A stretch of 64,000 nt of DNA, from positions 62,001 through 126,000 of the forward strand of contig CAZUDO010000012.1 in the NCBI GenBank assembly GCA_964618895.1, in the 5' to 3' direction. Position numbers and translations under genes: made by a program. The DNA comes from CAZUDO01 sp964618895. GTDB lineage: Bacteria > Desulfobacterota > Binatia > DP-6. Every line of letters starts with the position of its first letter. Position 1 is the first letter of the stretch. The notes under the pieces were generated by a model. That model was not told the origin of the DNA and did no database searches. It worked only from the letters and a program-made list of their open reading frames with translations. Of this stretch, positions 7,245 through 15,848 are shown piece after piece.

Positions 7245-9215
7245 TCAGCGCGTGGCGAGGAGCAGCCCGCCGGCACGATCGACGGTGAGCGTCCAGCCCG
7301 GCGGAACGACGGTGGTAGCACTGTACTCGCAGATGATTGCCGGACCGCCGAGTCGCTGCCGCAGTGGGAGGTCATCCCGGCGATAGATCGGCGTGCGCAC
7401 GGGACGGCCGGAGAACACGACCGGGCGGGTCGAGACCGGCCGGGCGCGGCCGGCGGGTGGCGGGGCATCGACAGGCAGCGTGCGTCTGCCGCCTCGCGCT
7501 CGCGTCCGCACGGTGACCACCTCGAGCGGCCGGTCCGGGTCGGCATGCCCGAATCGCTGCTGATGGAGGCGGTGGAAGTCGCGCCGCCACTGGGGCCCGA
7601 ACGGGACCGGCAGCTCGTACCCCTGGCCGGCGTAGCGCACGTCGAGGCCATGCTCGAGCGCCGTCACGGGCACGCCTTCGCGGCGCACGTCGGCGCGAGC
7701 GGCACGCTCGAGCGCCTCCAGGACAGCGGCGATCCGGGCCGGTCGCGGTTCGACCACGCGCAGGGTCCGGCTGTGATCGCGGATGACCTCTCCCCCCAGC
7801 ACACCCCACGCCGACAACAGCCCCGGACGCCGCGGGACGTACACACGGCGTATCCCGAGGGTCTCCGCCAGTTCCGACGCGTGCAGCCCTCCTGCTCCCC
7901 CGAACGCCACCAGAACGAAGCGGCGCGGGTCGTGTCCGCGCTCGACCGTGATCACCCGCACCGCCCGCTCCATCACGGCCGTCGCCACCCGGATCACGCC
8001 GAGCGCGGTCTGGGTGAGTGACAGGCCGAGCCGGCGTGCGATGGGGGCTAGCGCCCGCTCCGCACGCGCCCGCACGAGCCGGAGCCCGCCCGCGAGTTCT
8101 TCGCTCTCGGGCAACCGCCCCGCGATCAGATGTGCATCGGTCACGGTGGGCAGCGTGCCGCGTCCGTAGCAGGCGGGTCCAGGGTCGGCGCCGGCGCTCT
8201 CGGGACCGACGCGGAGCGCGCCACCCAGATCGATGCGGGCGATCGATCCCCCTCCCGCGCCCACGGTGTGGATGTCGATCGCCGGCAGACGCATCGGCAT
8301 CCCGTCGACCAGGGCCTCGCTACCGTACGGGATCTCGCCATCGACGAGGCTCACGTCTGCCGACGTTCCGCCCACATCGAAGGTGATGACGCGATCGAAG
8401 CCGGCCCGTCGCGCGCGATCCGCAGCCCCCACGACCCCACCGGCGGGGCCGGAAAGGAGCGTCCGCACGGCTTCGACCCCGGCCGTGGCGGCCCCGATCA
8501 GCCCGCCGCTCGACTGCATGACCCGCACGGCGCCGCGCACGCTTCGTTGCACCCCGCGCAGGTGCCCGGCCATGATCGGGCCGACGTACGCATTCAGGAC
8601 ACACGTCGCCACCCGCTCGTATTCGCGGTACTCCCGCAGCAGGCGATGCGAGAGGGTCAGATGCAGCGCCTGACCCCGAAAGGCCCGGCGCACCGCCTCC
8701 CCGAGCTGCCGCTCGTGCTGTGGATTGGCGTACGCGTGCAGGAGACAGACGACGATGGCCTGCGCGCGACGCCGCCGCGCCAGACGAACGACCTCGGCGA
8801 TGGCGGCGGGTCGCAGGGCCAGTTCGACCGTCCCATCCGCCAGCATCCGTTCCCGCACGCCGATCCGGTCGGGGCGGGGGACGAGCGCCACCGGCTTGCT
8901 GGGCTGCAGATCGTACAGCCGCGGCCGGACCTGGCGACCGATCTCGAGCACGTCCTCGAATCCCGCGGTGGTGAACAGCAACACCCGCGCCCCGCGCCGC
9001 TCGAGGAGCGCGTTGGTCGCGACCGTCGAGCCGTAGTGCAGGTCGATCCGGGTACCGGACCGCACCAGCGCCGCGATGCCCGCCCGGACCGCCTCGCCCG
9101 GGTCGTGGGGGGTCGAGCGCACCTTGAGCACCTCTGCCCGCCCGTCGATGACGGCGATCAGATCGGTGAACGTCCCGCCGGTGTCGACCCCGACCAGGAC
9201 CGGGGTGGGTGTCAG
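7245..9215 (-). CDS. hyuA: Hydantoinase A / oxoprolinase subunit with a predicted CTG start
   Basis: Alpha subunit (656 aa) with an ASKHA ATPase fold that activates the substrate for ring opening. The family's conserved N-terminal phosphate loop, here VGVDTGGTFTDLIAV, lies upstream of the first in-frame GTG (9131), so that GTG cannot be the true start. Upstream there is no in-frame ATG, GTG or TTG before the fmdB-like coding region; the best candidate is CTG at 9213-9215, overlapping the upstream TGA as CTGA. A second CTG is at 9195-9197. Other landmarks: HYGSTVATNALLERRG, FDVGGTSADVSLV and GAGGGSIARID. It forms the hydantoinase pair with hyuB. Confidence 0.9.
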   Translation of the reverse strand: MTPTPVLVGVDTGGTFTDLIAVIDGRAEVLKVRSTPHDPGEAVRAGIAALVRSGTRIDLHYGSTVATNALLERRGARVLLFTTAGFEDVLEIGRQVRPRLYDLQPSKPVALVPRPDRIGVRERMLADGTVELALRPAAIAEVVRLARRRRAQAIVVCLLHAYANPQHERQLGEAVRRAFRGQALHLTLSHRLLREYREYERVATCVLNAYVGPIMAGHLRGVQRSVRGAVRVMQSSGGLIGAATAGVEAVRTLLSGPAGGVVGAADRARRAGFDRVITFDVGGTSADVSLVDGEIPYGSEALVDGMPMRLPAIDIHTVGAGGGSIARIDLGGALRVGPESAGADPGPACYGRGTLPTVTDAHLIAGRLPESEELAGGLRLVRARAERALAPIARRLGLSLTQTALGVIRVATAVMERAVRVITVERGHDPRRFVLVAFGGAGGLHASELAETLGIRRVYVPRRPGLLSAWGVLGGEVIRDHSRTLRVVEPRPARIAAVLEALERAARADVRREGVPVTALEHGLDVRYAGQGYELPVPFGPQWRRDFHRLHQQRFGHADPDRPLEVVTVRTRARGGRRTLPVDAPPPAGRARPVSTRPVVFSGRPVRTPIYRRDDLPLRQRLGGPAIICEYSATTVVPPGWTLTVDRAGGLLLATR

Positions 9216-9571
9216 GTGCTGGCCGTGGACGCGGCGGGCTTGCCGTCCCCTTTGCCGTCGGCCTTGGCCTCCGACTTGGCTTCTGGCTTGGCTTCTGGCT
9301 TGGCGTCCGCTTTGGACTCGGCCTTGCTGTCGCTTGCCTCGCTGTCGCCGGATGGCTTCTCTCCGCCGTCCTTCTTGGGCCCGCCCCCACTCCCGGAGCG
9401 AGCGTAGTCAGTCACATACCACCCGCTCCCCTTCAGCTGAAAGCTCGAATTCGAGATCAGTCGGCGGACCTTGCGGCGGCACTTCGGGCAGCGGCTGAGC
9501 GGGGCATCGGTGATGCGCTGCATCTCCTCGAAGTCGCCGCACTGCTCGCACCGGTACTCGTACACGGGCAT
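9212..9571 (-). CDS. FmdB-family zinc ribbon protein with a low-complexity tail
   Basis: A 119-residue putative regulatory protein. The first 43 residues form the FmdB/CxxC zinc ribbon: MPVYEYRCEQCGDFEEMQ, then CPKCRRKVRRLIS. Residues from about 62 are disordered and repetitive in Lys, Ala, Glu and Pro (KPEAKPEAKSEAKADGK), unlike the short glycine-rich tail common in the family. FmdB-type proteins were named from an amidase regulator; biochemical function is unclear. It is coupled to the following hyuA by a CTGA overlap and lies 10 bp after the yggU-like gene. Confidence 0.85.
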   Translation of the reverse strand: MPVYEYRCEQCGDFEEMQRITDAPLSRCPKCRRKVRRLISNSSFQLKGSGWYVTDYARSGSGGGPKKDGGEKPSGDSEASDSKAESKADAKPEAKPEAKSEAKADGKGDGKPAASTAST

Positions 9572-9581
9572 GAGTGCAGCT

Positions 9582-9917
9582 CTAATGGCGGCCCCTCACA
9601 CTGTCAACGGAAGCCAGTCCACCGAGCCGCGAGCGAGCCAGGTCCATGCCTACGCCATGGACGTGCACGAGCTTCTGCCGTGCCGCCGCGCCGCGTGCGA
9701 TCGACACCGCCGCCACCCGCACGCCGAGGGTTTCCGCCACCACCTGGACGAGTTTACGGTTGGCGGCACCCCCGCTGGGAGGTGCGGTCACCCGTATCCG
9801 CAGTGCGTCTCCATGGCGCCCGGCGATCCCCGCGCGTGAGGCTCCCGGCACGACGTGCACGGCCAGAACGACGCCGTCCACCCGCTCGCGGAGCCAGGGC
9901 TCGTCCTCAGAAGACAC
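9582..9917 (-). CDS. DUF167 / YggU family protein
   Basis: A small cytoplasmic protein of unknown biochemical role. Family signature: LAVHVVPGASRAG near the N-terminus, then IRVTAPPSGGAANRKLVQ. The GTG at 9917 is chosen because it gives about the family length (111 aa) and overlaps the yggT stop by a few bases; GTG at 9920 or 9941 is possible. It belongs to the conserved yggS-proC-yggT-yggU neighbourhood. Confidence 0.85.
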   Translation of the reverse strand: MSSEDEPWLRERVDGVVLAVHVVPGASRAGIAGRHGDALRIRVTAPPSGGAANRKLVQVVAETLGVRVAAVSIARGAAARQKLVHVHGVGMDLARSRLGGLASVDSVRGRH

Positions 9918-10230
9918 CACTCCCCATGACCAGCTGTCCACGTAGATCCCTCAAGCTCCCGATCAGTACGATCTGCACGAACGAGATCCCGAGCAAGAGC
10001 ACGATCGGCGAGAAATCGATGCCGCTGGTGTACACGAACGGGAGCCACCGACGGATGCGAGCGAGCGCCGGCTCGGTCGTGCCGCGCAGGAAGCGCACGA
10101 TCGGGTTGTAGGGATCCGCGTTCACCCACGAGGCGATGACCGCGATGATCACGACGTACCAGTACATGCGCAGCAGCGAATCCAGCACGAAGACCACGCC
10201 GTCGATAAGGTTGAACAGCAGGCCCATCAT
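9907..10230 (-). CDS. YggT family membrane protein
   Basis: A 107-residue integral membrane protein with two hydrophobic segments (LLRMYWYVVIIAVIASWV and FSPIVLLLGISFVQIVLIGS) flanking the family motif NPIVRFLRGTTEPALARIR. YggT proteins are linked to osmotic/ion homeostasis and, in other bacteria, to division or membrane protein placement. The ATG at 10230 overlaps the proC stop as TGATG, so the genes are translationally coupled. Confidence 0.9.
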   Translation of the reverse strand: MMGLLFNLIDGVVFVLDSLLRMYWYVVIIAVIASWVNADPYNPIVRFLRGTTEPALARIRRWLPFVYTSGIDFSPIVLLLGISFVQIVLIGSLRDLRGQLVMGSGVF

Positions 10231-11039
10231 CAAGTGGCCGCCAGCTCACGGGCGCGCCGCGTCGCCGTCTCCACGGCCGAGATGATGGCGTCGCGGAAGT
10301 GGTGTGTCTCGAGGGCGCCGAGCCCCGCCAACGTCGTTCCACCCGGCGACGTGACCATGTCGCGCAACTCGCGCATGCTGAGGCCGCTCTCGGACAGCAT
10401 GGCGGCGGCTCCCCCCAGCGTGGCGTAGGCGAGCTGGGCCGCCAGTGCCTGCGGCAGACCACCGCGCACCCCGCCTTCGATCAGGCTCTCAGCGAACAGG
10501 TAGACGAACGCCGGGCCGCTGCCGGACAGTGCCGTCACCGCATCGAGCAGGTCTTCGCCCGTGATCGACACCGCCGCACCGACCGCCTTGAAGATGCGCA
10601 GGGTCTGCTTCAGATCGGCCGGCGTCGCCTTCGCCCCCTTCACCGCCACCGACACCCCGCGTCCCACCAGCACCGGCGTGTTCGGCATCACCCGGACCAC
10701 GCGCGCCTGCCCACCGAGCCCCGCCTCCAGCCGCCGAAGCGGAAACCCCGCAGCGATGGAGACGAAGAGTTTGCGCGGATTCGCCTCCGGCCGGATCTCG
10801 TCGAGCACCGCCGCCATCATCTGCGGCTTGACGGCCAGGATGATGATCTGCGACTGGCGTACCAGCGCGCGGTTATCGCGGGTCACCTCGATCTTGTGGA
10901 GCCGCTTCAGCCGACGCGTCTGGGCCTCGACCGGGTCGGCGGCACACACGCTCTCGGCCTTGTACTGGCCGGCACGCAGCAGCCCGCGGAGCAACGCACC
11001 GGCCATGTTGCCAGCGCCGACGAAGCCGATCTTCTTCAT
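10230..11039 (-). CDS. proC: Pyrroline-5-carboxylate reductase
   Basis: Last step of proline synthesis: reduces 1-pyrroline-5-carboxylate with NAD(P)H. 269 aa, normal length. The Rossmann motif IGFVGAGNMAGALLRG is at the N-terminus. The C-terminal dimerisation helix holds the signature ALSGSGPAFVYLFAESLIEG and the end MVTSPGGTTLAGL. It overlaps yggS by four bases (ATGA) and yggT by one base. Placement next to 5-oxoprolinase-type genes fits a glutamate/proline theme. Confidence 0.97.
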   Translation of the reverse strand: MKKIGFVGAGNMAGALLRGLLRAGQYKAESVCAADPVEAQTRRLKRLHKIEVTRDNRALVRQSQIIILAVKPQMMAAVLDEIRPEANPRKLFVSIAAGFPLRRLEAGLGGQARVVRVMPNTPVLVGRGVSVAVKGAKATPADLKQTLRIFKAVGAAVSITGEDLLDAVTALSGSGPAFVYLFAESLIEGGVRGGLPQALAAQLAYATLGGAAAMLSESGLSMRELRDMVTSPGGTTLAGLGALETHHFRDAIISAVETATRRARELAAT

Positions 11040-11755
11040 GAACCCTCTCCCCCCACGGAAGATCCGGGCCGCCAGCCGGCCGGGTGACGAGCGCCGAAGA
11101 GCACGCGCCCGAGCCTGATCCAGGTCGCACCCTCCTCGACGGCAACCGCGAAATCGTTACTCATTCCCATAGAGAGGTGGGGCAGTTCAACCCCGAGCCG
11201 AGTGGCGGTGAGATCACGTAGCTCCCGCAGGCTCCGGAAGCACGCGCGGGTCGCCGCTTCGCCGCCGGGTTCGGGAAGGACCATCATGCCATCCAGCATC
11301 AAGGCTGGTTCCGCCAGGATCGCCTGCGCGAGGGCGGGCACCCCCTCCGGAGCGATCCCCCGCCGCGGGGCCCTACCTTGCAGGTTGACCTGGATCAGGA
11401 CCGCCAGCCGACGCCCGCGCGCCCCACGCCCGAGCGCATGCGCGAGCGCGATCGAATCAACGGTGTGGATGCGATCGAACAGTCGGGCCGCCACACCCGC
11501 CTTGTTTCGTTGCAGGCCTCCGATCAGATGCCACGACGCCGGCTCGGCGACCCGCCCCTGCTTGGCCTCTGCTTCCTGGACATAGTTCTCGCCGACATCG
11601 GTGAGCCCGACCCGGACGGCGGCGTCGACCACCGCGGGCGGGAAAGTCTTGGTGACCGCCACGATGCGCACGTTTGCGGGATCACGTCCCACTCGCCCCG
11701 CCGCCATGGCGACCGCGGCTCGCGCAGTCTCGAGTCGGACTCCGAGCCCCGACAC
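11036..11755 (-). CDS. YggS-family pyridoxal phosphate homeostasis protein
   Basis: PLP-binding protein with an alanine-racemase-like barrel but no racemase partner domain; it controls cofactor and amino-acid balance (YggS/PROSC/PLPBP). Landmarks: VRIVAVTKTFPP with the PLP lysine, VGENYVQEAEAK, WHLIGGLQRNKA and LSMGMSNDFAVAVEEGATWIRLG with the phosphate-binding region. GTG at 11755 matches the family N-terminus; TTG at 11782 would add nine residues and overlap maf. It is upstream of proC, the usual arrangement. Confidence 0.93.
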   Translation of the reverse strand: MSGLGVRLETARAAVAMAAGRVGRDPANVRIVAVTKTFPPAVVDAAVRVGLTDVGENYVQEAEAKQGRVAEPASWHLIGGLQRNKAGVAARLFDRIHTVDSIALAHALGRGARGRRLAVLIQVNLQGRAPRRGIAPEGVPALAQAILAEPALMLDGMMVLPEPGGEAATRACFRSLRELRDLTATRLGVELPHLSMGMSNDFAVAVEEGATWIRLGRVLFGARHPAGWRPGSSVGGEGS

Positions 11756-11768
11756 CGGATCCTGTCCC

Positions 11769-12341
11769 TCACCCGTCGCCAACGAGTCCCATCTGGCTGA
11801 GCGCCCGCGCCACCTCGAGAAGGGGGAGTCCGATCACGTTGGTGAACGATCCCTCGATCGAGGCGACCATGGCGGCTCCGGCCCCCTGGATCGCATAACT
11901 TCCCGCCTTGTCCTCCGCCTCGCCGGTGGCAACGTACGATGCGATCACGGCAGGGCTGAGAGAGCGAAACCGCACCAACGTGACGACGACGTCCTCGACC
12001 GAGACCGATCCGCCGGGACGAAGAAGCGCGAATCCGGTGAACACCCGGTGCTCCCGGCCGGAGAGCTTCTCCAGCATCGCGCGCGCGGTAGCCGCATGGT
12101 CCGGTTTGCCGAGCACCGAGCCATCGATCTCGACGATCGTATCGGCACCGAGTATCCAGTCGGCCGGCCGCCGCACACTCACCGCCTCGGCCTTGGCCCG
12201 GGCCAGGCGCCGGACCAGGTCGCCGGCGGATTCGTTGAGTACTGGCTCCTCGTCGACGACCACGGGGTCGATGACGTACTCGACACCGAGCCAGCGCAGC
12301 AACTCGCGTCGACGGGGTGAAGCGGAGGCCAGAATCAGCAC
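11769..12341 (-). CDS. maf: Maf-like nucleotide pyrophosphatase
   Basis: House-cleaning nucleoside triphosphate pyrophosphatase (190 aa) that hydrolyses non-canonical dTTP/UTP-type nucleotides. The start LILASASPRRRELLRWLG is the diagnostic Maf motif; GADTIVEIDGSVLGKPD and GSYAIQGAGAAMVASIEG follow. The start is GTG at 12341, eight nt after a predicted -10 box, so the mRNA would be leaderless. It is the first gene of the operon running to hyuB and is divergent from the lytic transglycosylase. Confidence 0.95.
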   Translation of the reverse strand: MLILASASPRRRELLRWLGVEYVIDPVVVDEEPVLNESAGDLVRRLARAKAEAVSVRRPADWILGADTIVEIDGSVLGKPDHAATARAMLEKLSGREHRVFTGFALLRPGGSVSVEDVVVTLVRFRSLSPAVIASYVATGEAEDKAGSYAIQGAGAAMVASIEGSFTNVIGLPLLEVARALSQMGLVGDG

Positions 12342-12349
12342 GGGGCCGC

Positions 12350-12378
12350 ATGCTCCCGGCCATGCGATACCCTGTCAA
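12350..12378 (-). promoter_or_regulatory. Predicted promoter of the maf-hyuB operon (leaderless)
   Basis: On the minus strand TTGACA (12378-12373), 17 bp, GAGCAT (12355-12350), then 8 nt to the GTG at 12341. Its -35 box lies one base from the -35 of the divergent transglycosylase promoter. Confidence 0.45.
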
Positions 12379-12379
12379 G

Positions 12380-12408
12380 TTGTCGGAGCTTGCCCGCCAT
12401 GGTAGGCG
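12380..12408 (+). promoter_or_regulatory. Predicted promoter of the lytic transglycosylase (leaderless)
   Basis: TTGTCG (12380-12385), 17 bp, TAGGCG (12403-12408), then 7 nt to the ATG at 12416. Back-to-back with the maf promoter; the two -35 boxes could share bound factors. Confidence 0.4.
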
Positions 12409-12415
12409 CGCAACC

Positions 12416-14536
12416 ATGAGGCGGTGGTGCGGTGGCGGGTTACTCGCGGCGGCTCTGGTTCTAGCGACCGCCTGCGCGACGAGCCCGTTCGACCGATCGC
12501 GCCCGGGGCGCCCCTGGGGCGAGCCGTTGTCGGCCGGCCTGACAGCCCTGGCCGCTGGCGATTACGGGACGGCAGACCAGCGGCTGACCGAAGCGGCCCT
12601 TCGGTATCCGATTCTCGAGGACTACTCCCTCTTCTTCCGCGCCCGCACGGCGGCGCGTGCTGGTCGCCCGGCCGCGGGCCTCGAGGCCACCCGGCTCTTG
12701 CTCGATCGATACCCGGACAGCACGTGGGAACGCCGCTCGCGGCTGCTCACCGGAGAGTTGCTCCTTTCCACCCATGATCTGGCTGGCGCACGAGCCTGGC
12801 TCGAATCGGCACGTGCGCGGTGGTTCCCCAGCTGTGGTCACTGGGCCCGTTCGTCCCTGGAGCTGGCCGACCTGGAAGGGCGTCTGGGCAATCCCTCGAT
12901 GGCGATCGATCTCGCCACCGAGGTGCGTCGTCAGTGCCCACGGCGCCTGGCCGCCCGGCGCGCGCGCCGGCTCGTCGAACAGCTCCGCCAGGACCACCCG
13001 GAGCTTTCACCGGCCGACCCGATCGCCGACGCCGAACTCCGCGTGCGCGAGGGCGACGCCATCGGCGCGCGGGATCTGGTCGCCACCGCGCTCGCCGGAC
13101 CACTCGGGCCGAATGAGCGGGCGCGCGCGTTGTGGGTGCGCGCGCAGGCCGAACGGGCGCTCGGCGATCGTGCCGCGGCGGAGAACACCAGCCTCACGCT
13201 CGCGCGTGAACTCCCCGACGACCCGCTCGCTCCGCGCGCGGTTCTCGCCGCTGCGACGGCGCGCTGGAATGCCGACGATGACTCGGGTGCGCTGGCGCTC
13301 TTCAGCGACGCCGTGAGGCAGTTCCCCACCAGCCCGCAGGCCGCCGACGCCCAGTACGCGATCGGCCGTATCCACCAGGAAGCGGGAGGGTACGATGCAG
13401 CCCGGGTGGCGTACCTGGCCCTGGCGGAAGACCATCCCGCGAGCCCGCTGGCAGACGAAGCCCGGTGGCGCGCGGGGTGGGTGCGGTACCTGGCCGGAGA
13501 CCTGGCGGCCGCCGAACACGCGTTCGCCAGATATGCCGTCGAGAGTCGCCCGAGCCTGCGCGCAGCGGCCGACTACTGGCGCGCACGCGCGACGGAACGC
13601 CTCGGTCACGCGGCCGAAGCGCGTACACACTACACGGAGGTGGTCGAGCACTACGCCACGTCGTACTACGCGGACCTCGCCGAGGAGCGCCTCGGCCAGC
13701 CCCGCGTCGCCGGGGCTCCACCGGAGGCCGCCGCCGCCCCCGCCTTCCCTCCCGACCTCACCGGCCCGCATGCAGAACGGGCGCGCCTGCTGGCGCAGCT
13801 GGGACACACGCGCTTCGCGCGCCGTGAGGTGGGCGCTCTCCGCGGCGAGGGCGCATCCCCGCAGCAACTACTGGAGGCCTACCGGGCGATCGGCGCACCG
13901 GGCCCGGCGATCCGCCTGGCCCGCAGCCTCGGCGCCCAGGGTACGCCCGGACTCGATCAGTACCTGTACCCGCTCGGCTACTGGGAGACCGTCCTTCCCG
14001 CAGCGAAGGCGCATGGCGTCGATCCGCTGTTGGTCGTGGCGCTGATGCGGCAAGAGAGTCTCTTCGAGCCCGGTGCCATCTCGCCCGCCGACGCGCATGG
14101 CGTGATGCAGCTCTTGCCCACAACCGCCCGTGAGCTGAGCACCTCACTGGGCACCCCGCCGCCTACGCGCGCCGCACTGCACGAGGTGACCACCAACGTC
14201 ACGCTGGGCGTGACCCTGCTCGGGCGCTTGCTCAACCGCTTCGAGGGCTCGCGGCCGAAGGCACTCGCGGCCTACAACGCCGGCGACCAGGCCGTCGCCA
14301 AGTGGGAGCGGCGCTATCCGGGACGCGAGGCCGACGAGTTCGTCGAGTTGATCAGCTACCGGGAAACGCGCGACTACGTGAAAGCGGTGCTGGGCAACTA
14401 TCGCGCCTATCGCAGCCTCTACGCCTCGGCTCCCGTCCCGCCAAATGCCGCGGCCAGGAGCCCTGGCAGCCCGCCGAATGCTCCGTTCGACATCACCGCC
14501 AGCACGTCGCCGGGCCGCGCCGTCGCCACCAGATAG
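12416..14536 (+). CDS. Soluble-type lytic transglycosylase lipoprotein (Slt-like)
   Basis: A 706-residue outer-membrane lipoprotein cutting the glycan strands of murein to 1,6-anhydromuropeptides. A lipoprotein signal (LLAAALVLATACATS, lipid Cys near residue 19) is followed by a long superhelical TPR-type region (about 50-500) and a C-terminal goose-lysozyme-type SLT domain: ALMRQESLFEPGAISPADA with the catalytic Glu, GVMQLLPTTARELS, and KALAAYNAGDQAVAKW. The ATG at 12416 is chosen because it begins the signal peptide. The last 118 bp overlap the end of the convergent mpl gene. Confidence 0.93.
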   Translation: MRRWCGGGLLAAALVLATACATSPFDRSRPGRPWGEPLSAGLTALAAGDYGTADQRLTEAALRYPILEDYSLFFRARTAARAGRPAAGLEATRLLLDRYPDSTWERRSRLLTGELLLSTHDLAGARAWLESARARWFPSCGHWARSSLELADLEGRLGNPSMAIDLATEVRRQCPRRLAARRARRLVEQLRQDHPELSPADPIADAELRVREGDAIGARDLVATALAGPLGPNERARALWVRAQAERALGDRAAAENTSLTLARELPDDPLAPRAVLAAATARWNADDDSGALALFSDAVRQFPTSPQAADAQYAIGRIHQEAGGYDAARVAYLALAEDHPASPLADEARWRAGWVRYLAGDLAAAEHAFARYAVESRPSLRAAADYWRARATERLGHAAEARTHYTEVVEHYATSYYADLAEERLGQPRVAGAPPEAAAAPAFPPDLTGPHAERARLLAQLGHTRFARREVGALRGEGASPQQLLEAYRAIGAPGPAIRLARSLGAQGTPGLDQYLYPLGYWETVLPAAKAHGVDPLLVVALMRQESLFEPGAISPADAHGVMQLLPTTARELSTSLGTPPPTRAALHEVTTNVTLGVTLLGRLLNRFEGSRPKALAAYNAGDQAVAKWERRYPGREADEFVELISYRETRDYVKAVLGNYRAYRSLYASAPVPPNAAARSPGSPPNAPFDITASTSPGRAVATR

Positions 14537-15825
14537 TCGCGAATGTCCTGCGCCCCGGGCAGGACGAGCGCAGGCACACCGCGCGTCGTCAGGCCAGCCA
14601 CGACCGTTTCGGGAGCGAGCCGCTCTTCCGGCGGAATCGGATCGCCGGGCTTGGAGAACACCGCCGCCAGCACCGCCTCATCCGCGGCAGCGAGCGCCGA
14701 CACGAACTCGCGCTCGAACACGCGCCGTCGACTGGTGTTCGAGCGCGGCTCGAAGACGGCCCGCAGGCGCCGGCCGGGATAGCGTAGCCGGAGCGCTTCG
14801 ATCGTCCCGGCGATCGCCGTCGGATGATGCGCGAAATCGTCGACCACGGTGACCCCGCCTGCGTCCGAGACCACCTCTTGTCGTCGGCGGACGCCGCGGA
14901 ACTCCGCCAATGCCGCCACGGCAGCATCCCAGGGGACGGCGGCCCGGGTGGCGAGCAGCAGGACACCGAGGGCGTTGCGGGCGTTCATCGCGCCCGGGAC
15001 CTGAAGGGTCACCGCGCCGACGATGCGCGTGCCCTCGCGCACGGTGAAGCGCAGCGCCCCGTCGTCGAACAGGTCGGTCACGCGCCAGTCGTTCTGCTCT
15101 CCTACCCCGAAGCGGACCACCCCATCACGCCGATCCCCCAGCACGTCCATCAAATGGGGGAAGTCGCCGCAGGCGAGCAGCGGCGCCCCCGCCGGCAGGA
15201 TGGCGAGGAGTTTCCGGAAGGCGCCCTTCACGTGCTCGAGGTCACGGTAGATGTCCGCATGATCGAACTCGAGCGCATTCACGAGGAGCATCGCCGGGCG
15301 GTAGTGGAGAAACTTCGGTTCCTTGTCGAAATATGCCGAGTCGTACTCGTCGCCTTCGACGACGAACCAGGCCCCGGTCCCGAGCGCGAAGCTGCGACCA
15401 ACCCCACGCGGCACGCCGCCGATCAGGAAGCCTGGATCGTGCCCGGTGCGTGCCAGCACCCACGCGAGCATGGCCGACGACGTGGTCTTCCCGTGCGTCC
15501 CCGCGACCACGAGCGGGGTCCGTCCCGCCAGGAAGAGTTCTTCCAGCGCCCCCGGCATCGACAGAGTCCGGAGTCCCCGCTCCGCGGCGGCGGCGGCCTC
15601 GGGGTTCGTTCGACGGACCGCGTTGCCGCACACGACCACGTCCACACCGTCCAGGCGGGCCGGGTCGAAGCCCGTATGCACCAGAATGCCGAGCTGCTCG
15701 AGCAGACTGCTGGCCGGAGGATAGACGTTCTCGTCCGAGCCCGTCACCTCGTGTCCGGCCTCCCGGAGCAGGCCGGCGAGGGCGCTCATCCCCACTCCAC
15801 AGATCGCCACCAGATGTACCCTCAT
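14419..15825 (-). CDS. mpl: UDP-N-acetylmuramate:tripeptide ligase (murein recycling)
   Basis: Joins recycled L-Ala-gamma-D-Glu-meso-DAP to UDP-MurNAc with ATP. 468 aa, Mur ligase fold. Landmarks: MRVHLVAICGVGMSALAGLL, TGSDENVYPPASSLLEQLGI, the P-loop VVAGTHGKTTSSAMLAWVL and the C-terminal VVDDFAHHPTAIAGTIEALR. The VYPPAS segment near the N-terminus separates Mpl from MurC. ATG at 15825 gives the standard start. It is the third gene of the ldcA-hydrolase-mpl operon, and its 3' end overlaps the oppositely oriented transglycosylase. Confidence 0.94.
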   Translation of the reverse strand: MRVHLVAICGVGMSALAGLLREAGHEVTGSDENVYPPASSLLEQLGILVHTGFDPARLDGVDVVVCGNAVRRTNPEAAAAAERGLRTLSMPGALEELFLAGRTPLVVAGTHGKTTSSAMLAWVLARTGHDPGFLIGGVPRGVGRSFALGTGAWFVVEGDEYDSAYFDKEPKFLHYRPAMLLVNALEFDHADIYRDLEHVKGAFRKLLAILPAGAPLLACGDFPHLMDVLGDRRDGVVRFGVGEQNDWRVTDLFDDGALRFTVREGTRIVGAVTLQVPGAMNARNALGVLLLATRAAVPWDAAVAALAEFRGVRRRQEVVSDAGGVTVVDDFAHHPTAIAGTIEALRLRYPGRRLRAVFEPRSNTSRRRVFEREFVSALAAADEAVLAAVFSKPGDPIPPEERLAPETVVAGLTTRGVPALVLPGAQDIRDYLVATARPGDVLAVMSNGAFGGLPGLLAAAFGGTGAEA

Positions 15826-15848
15826 CCTCCCACTATCTCCATCGTCGG

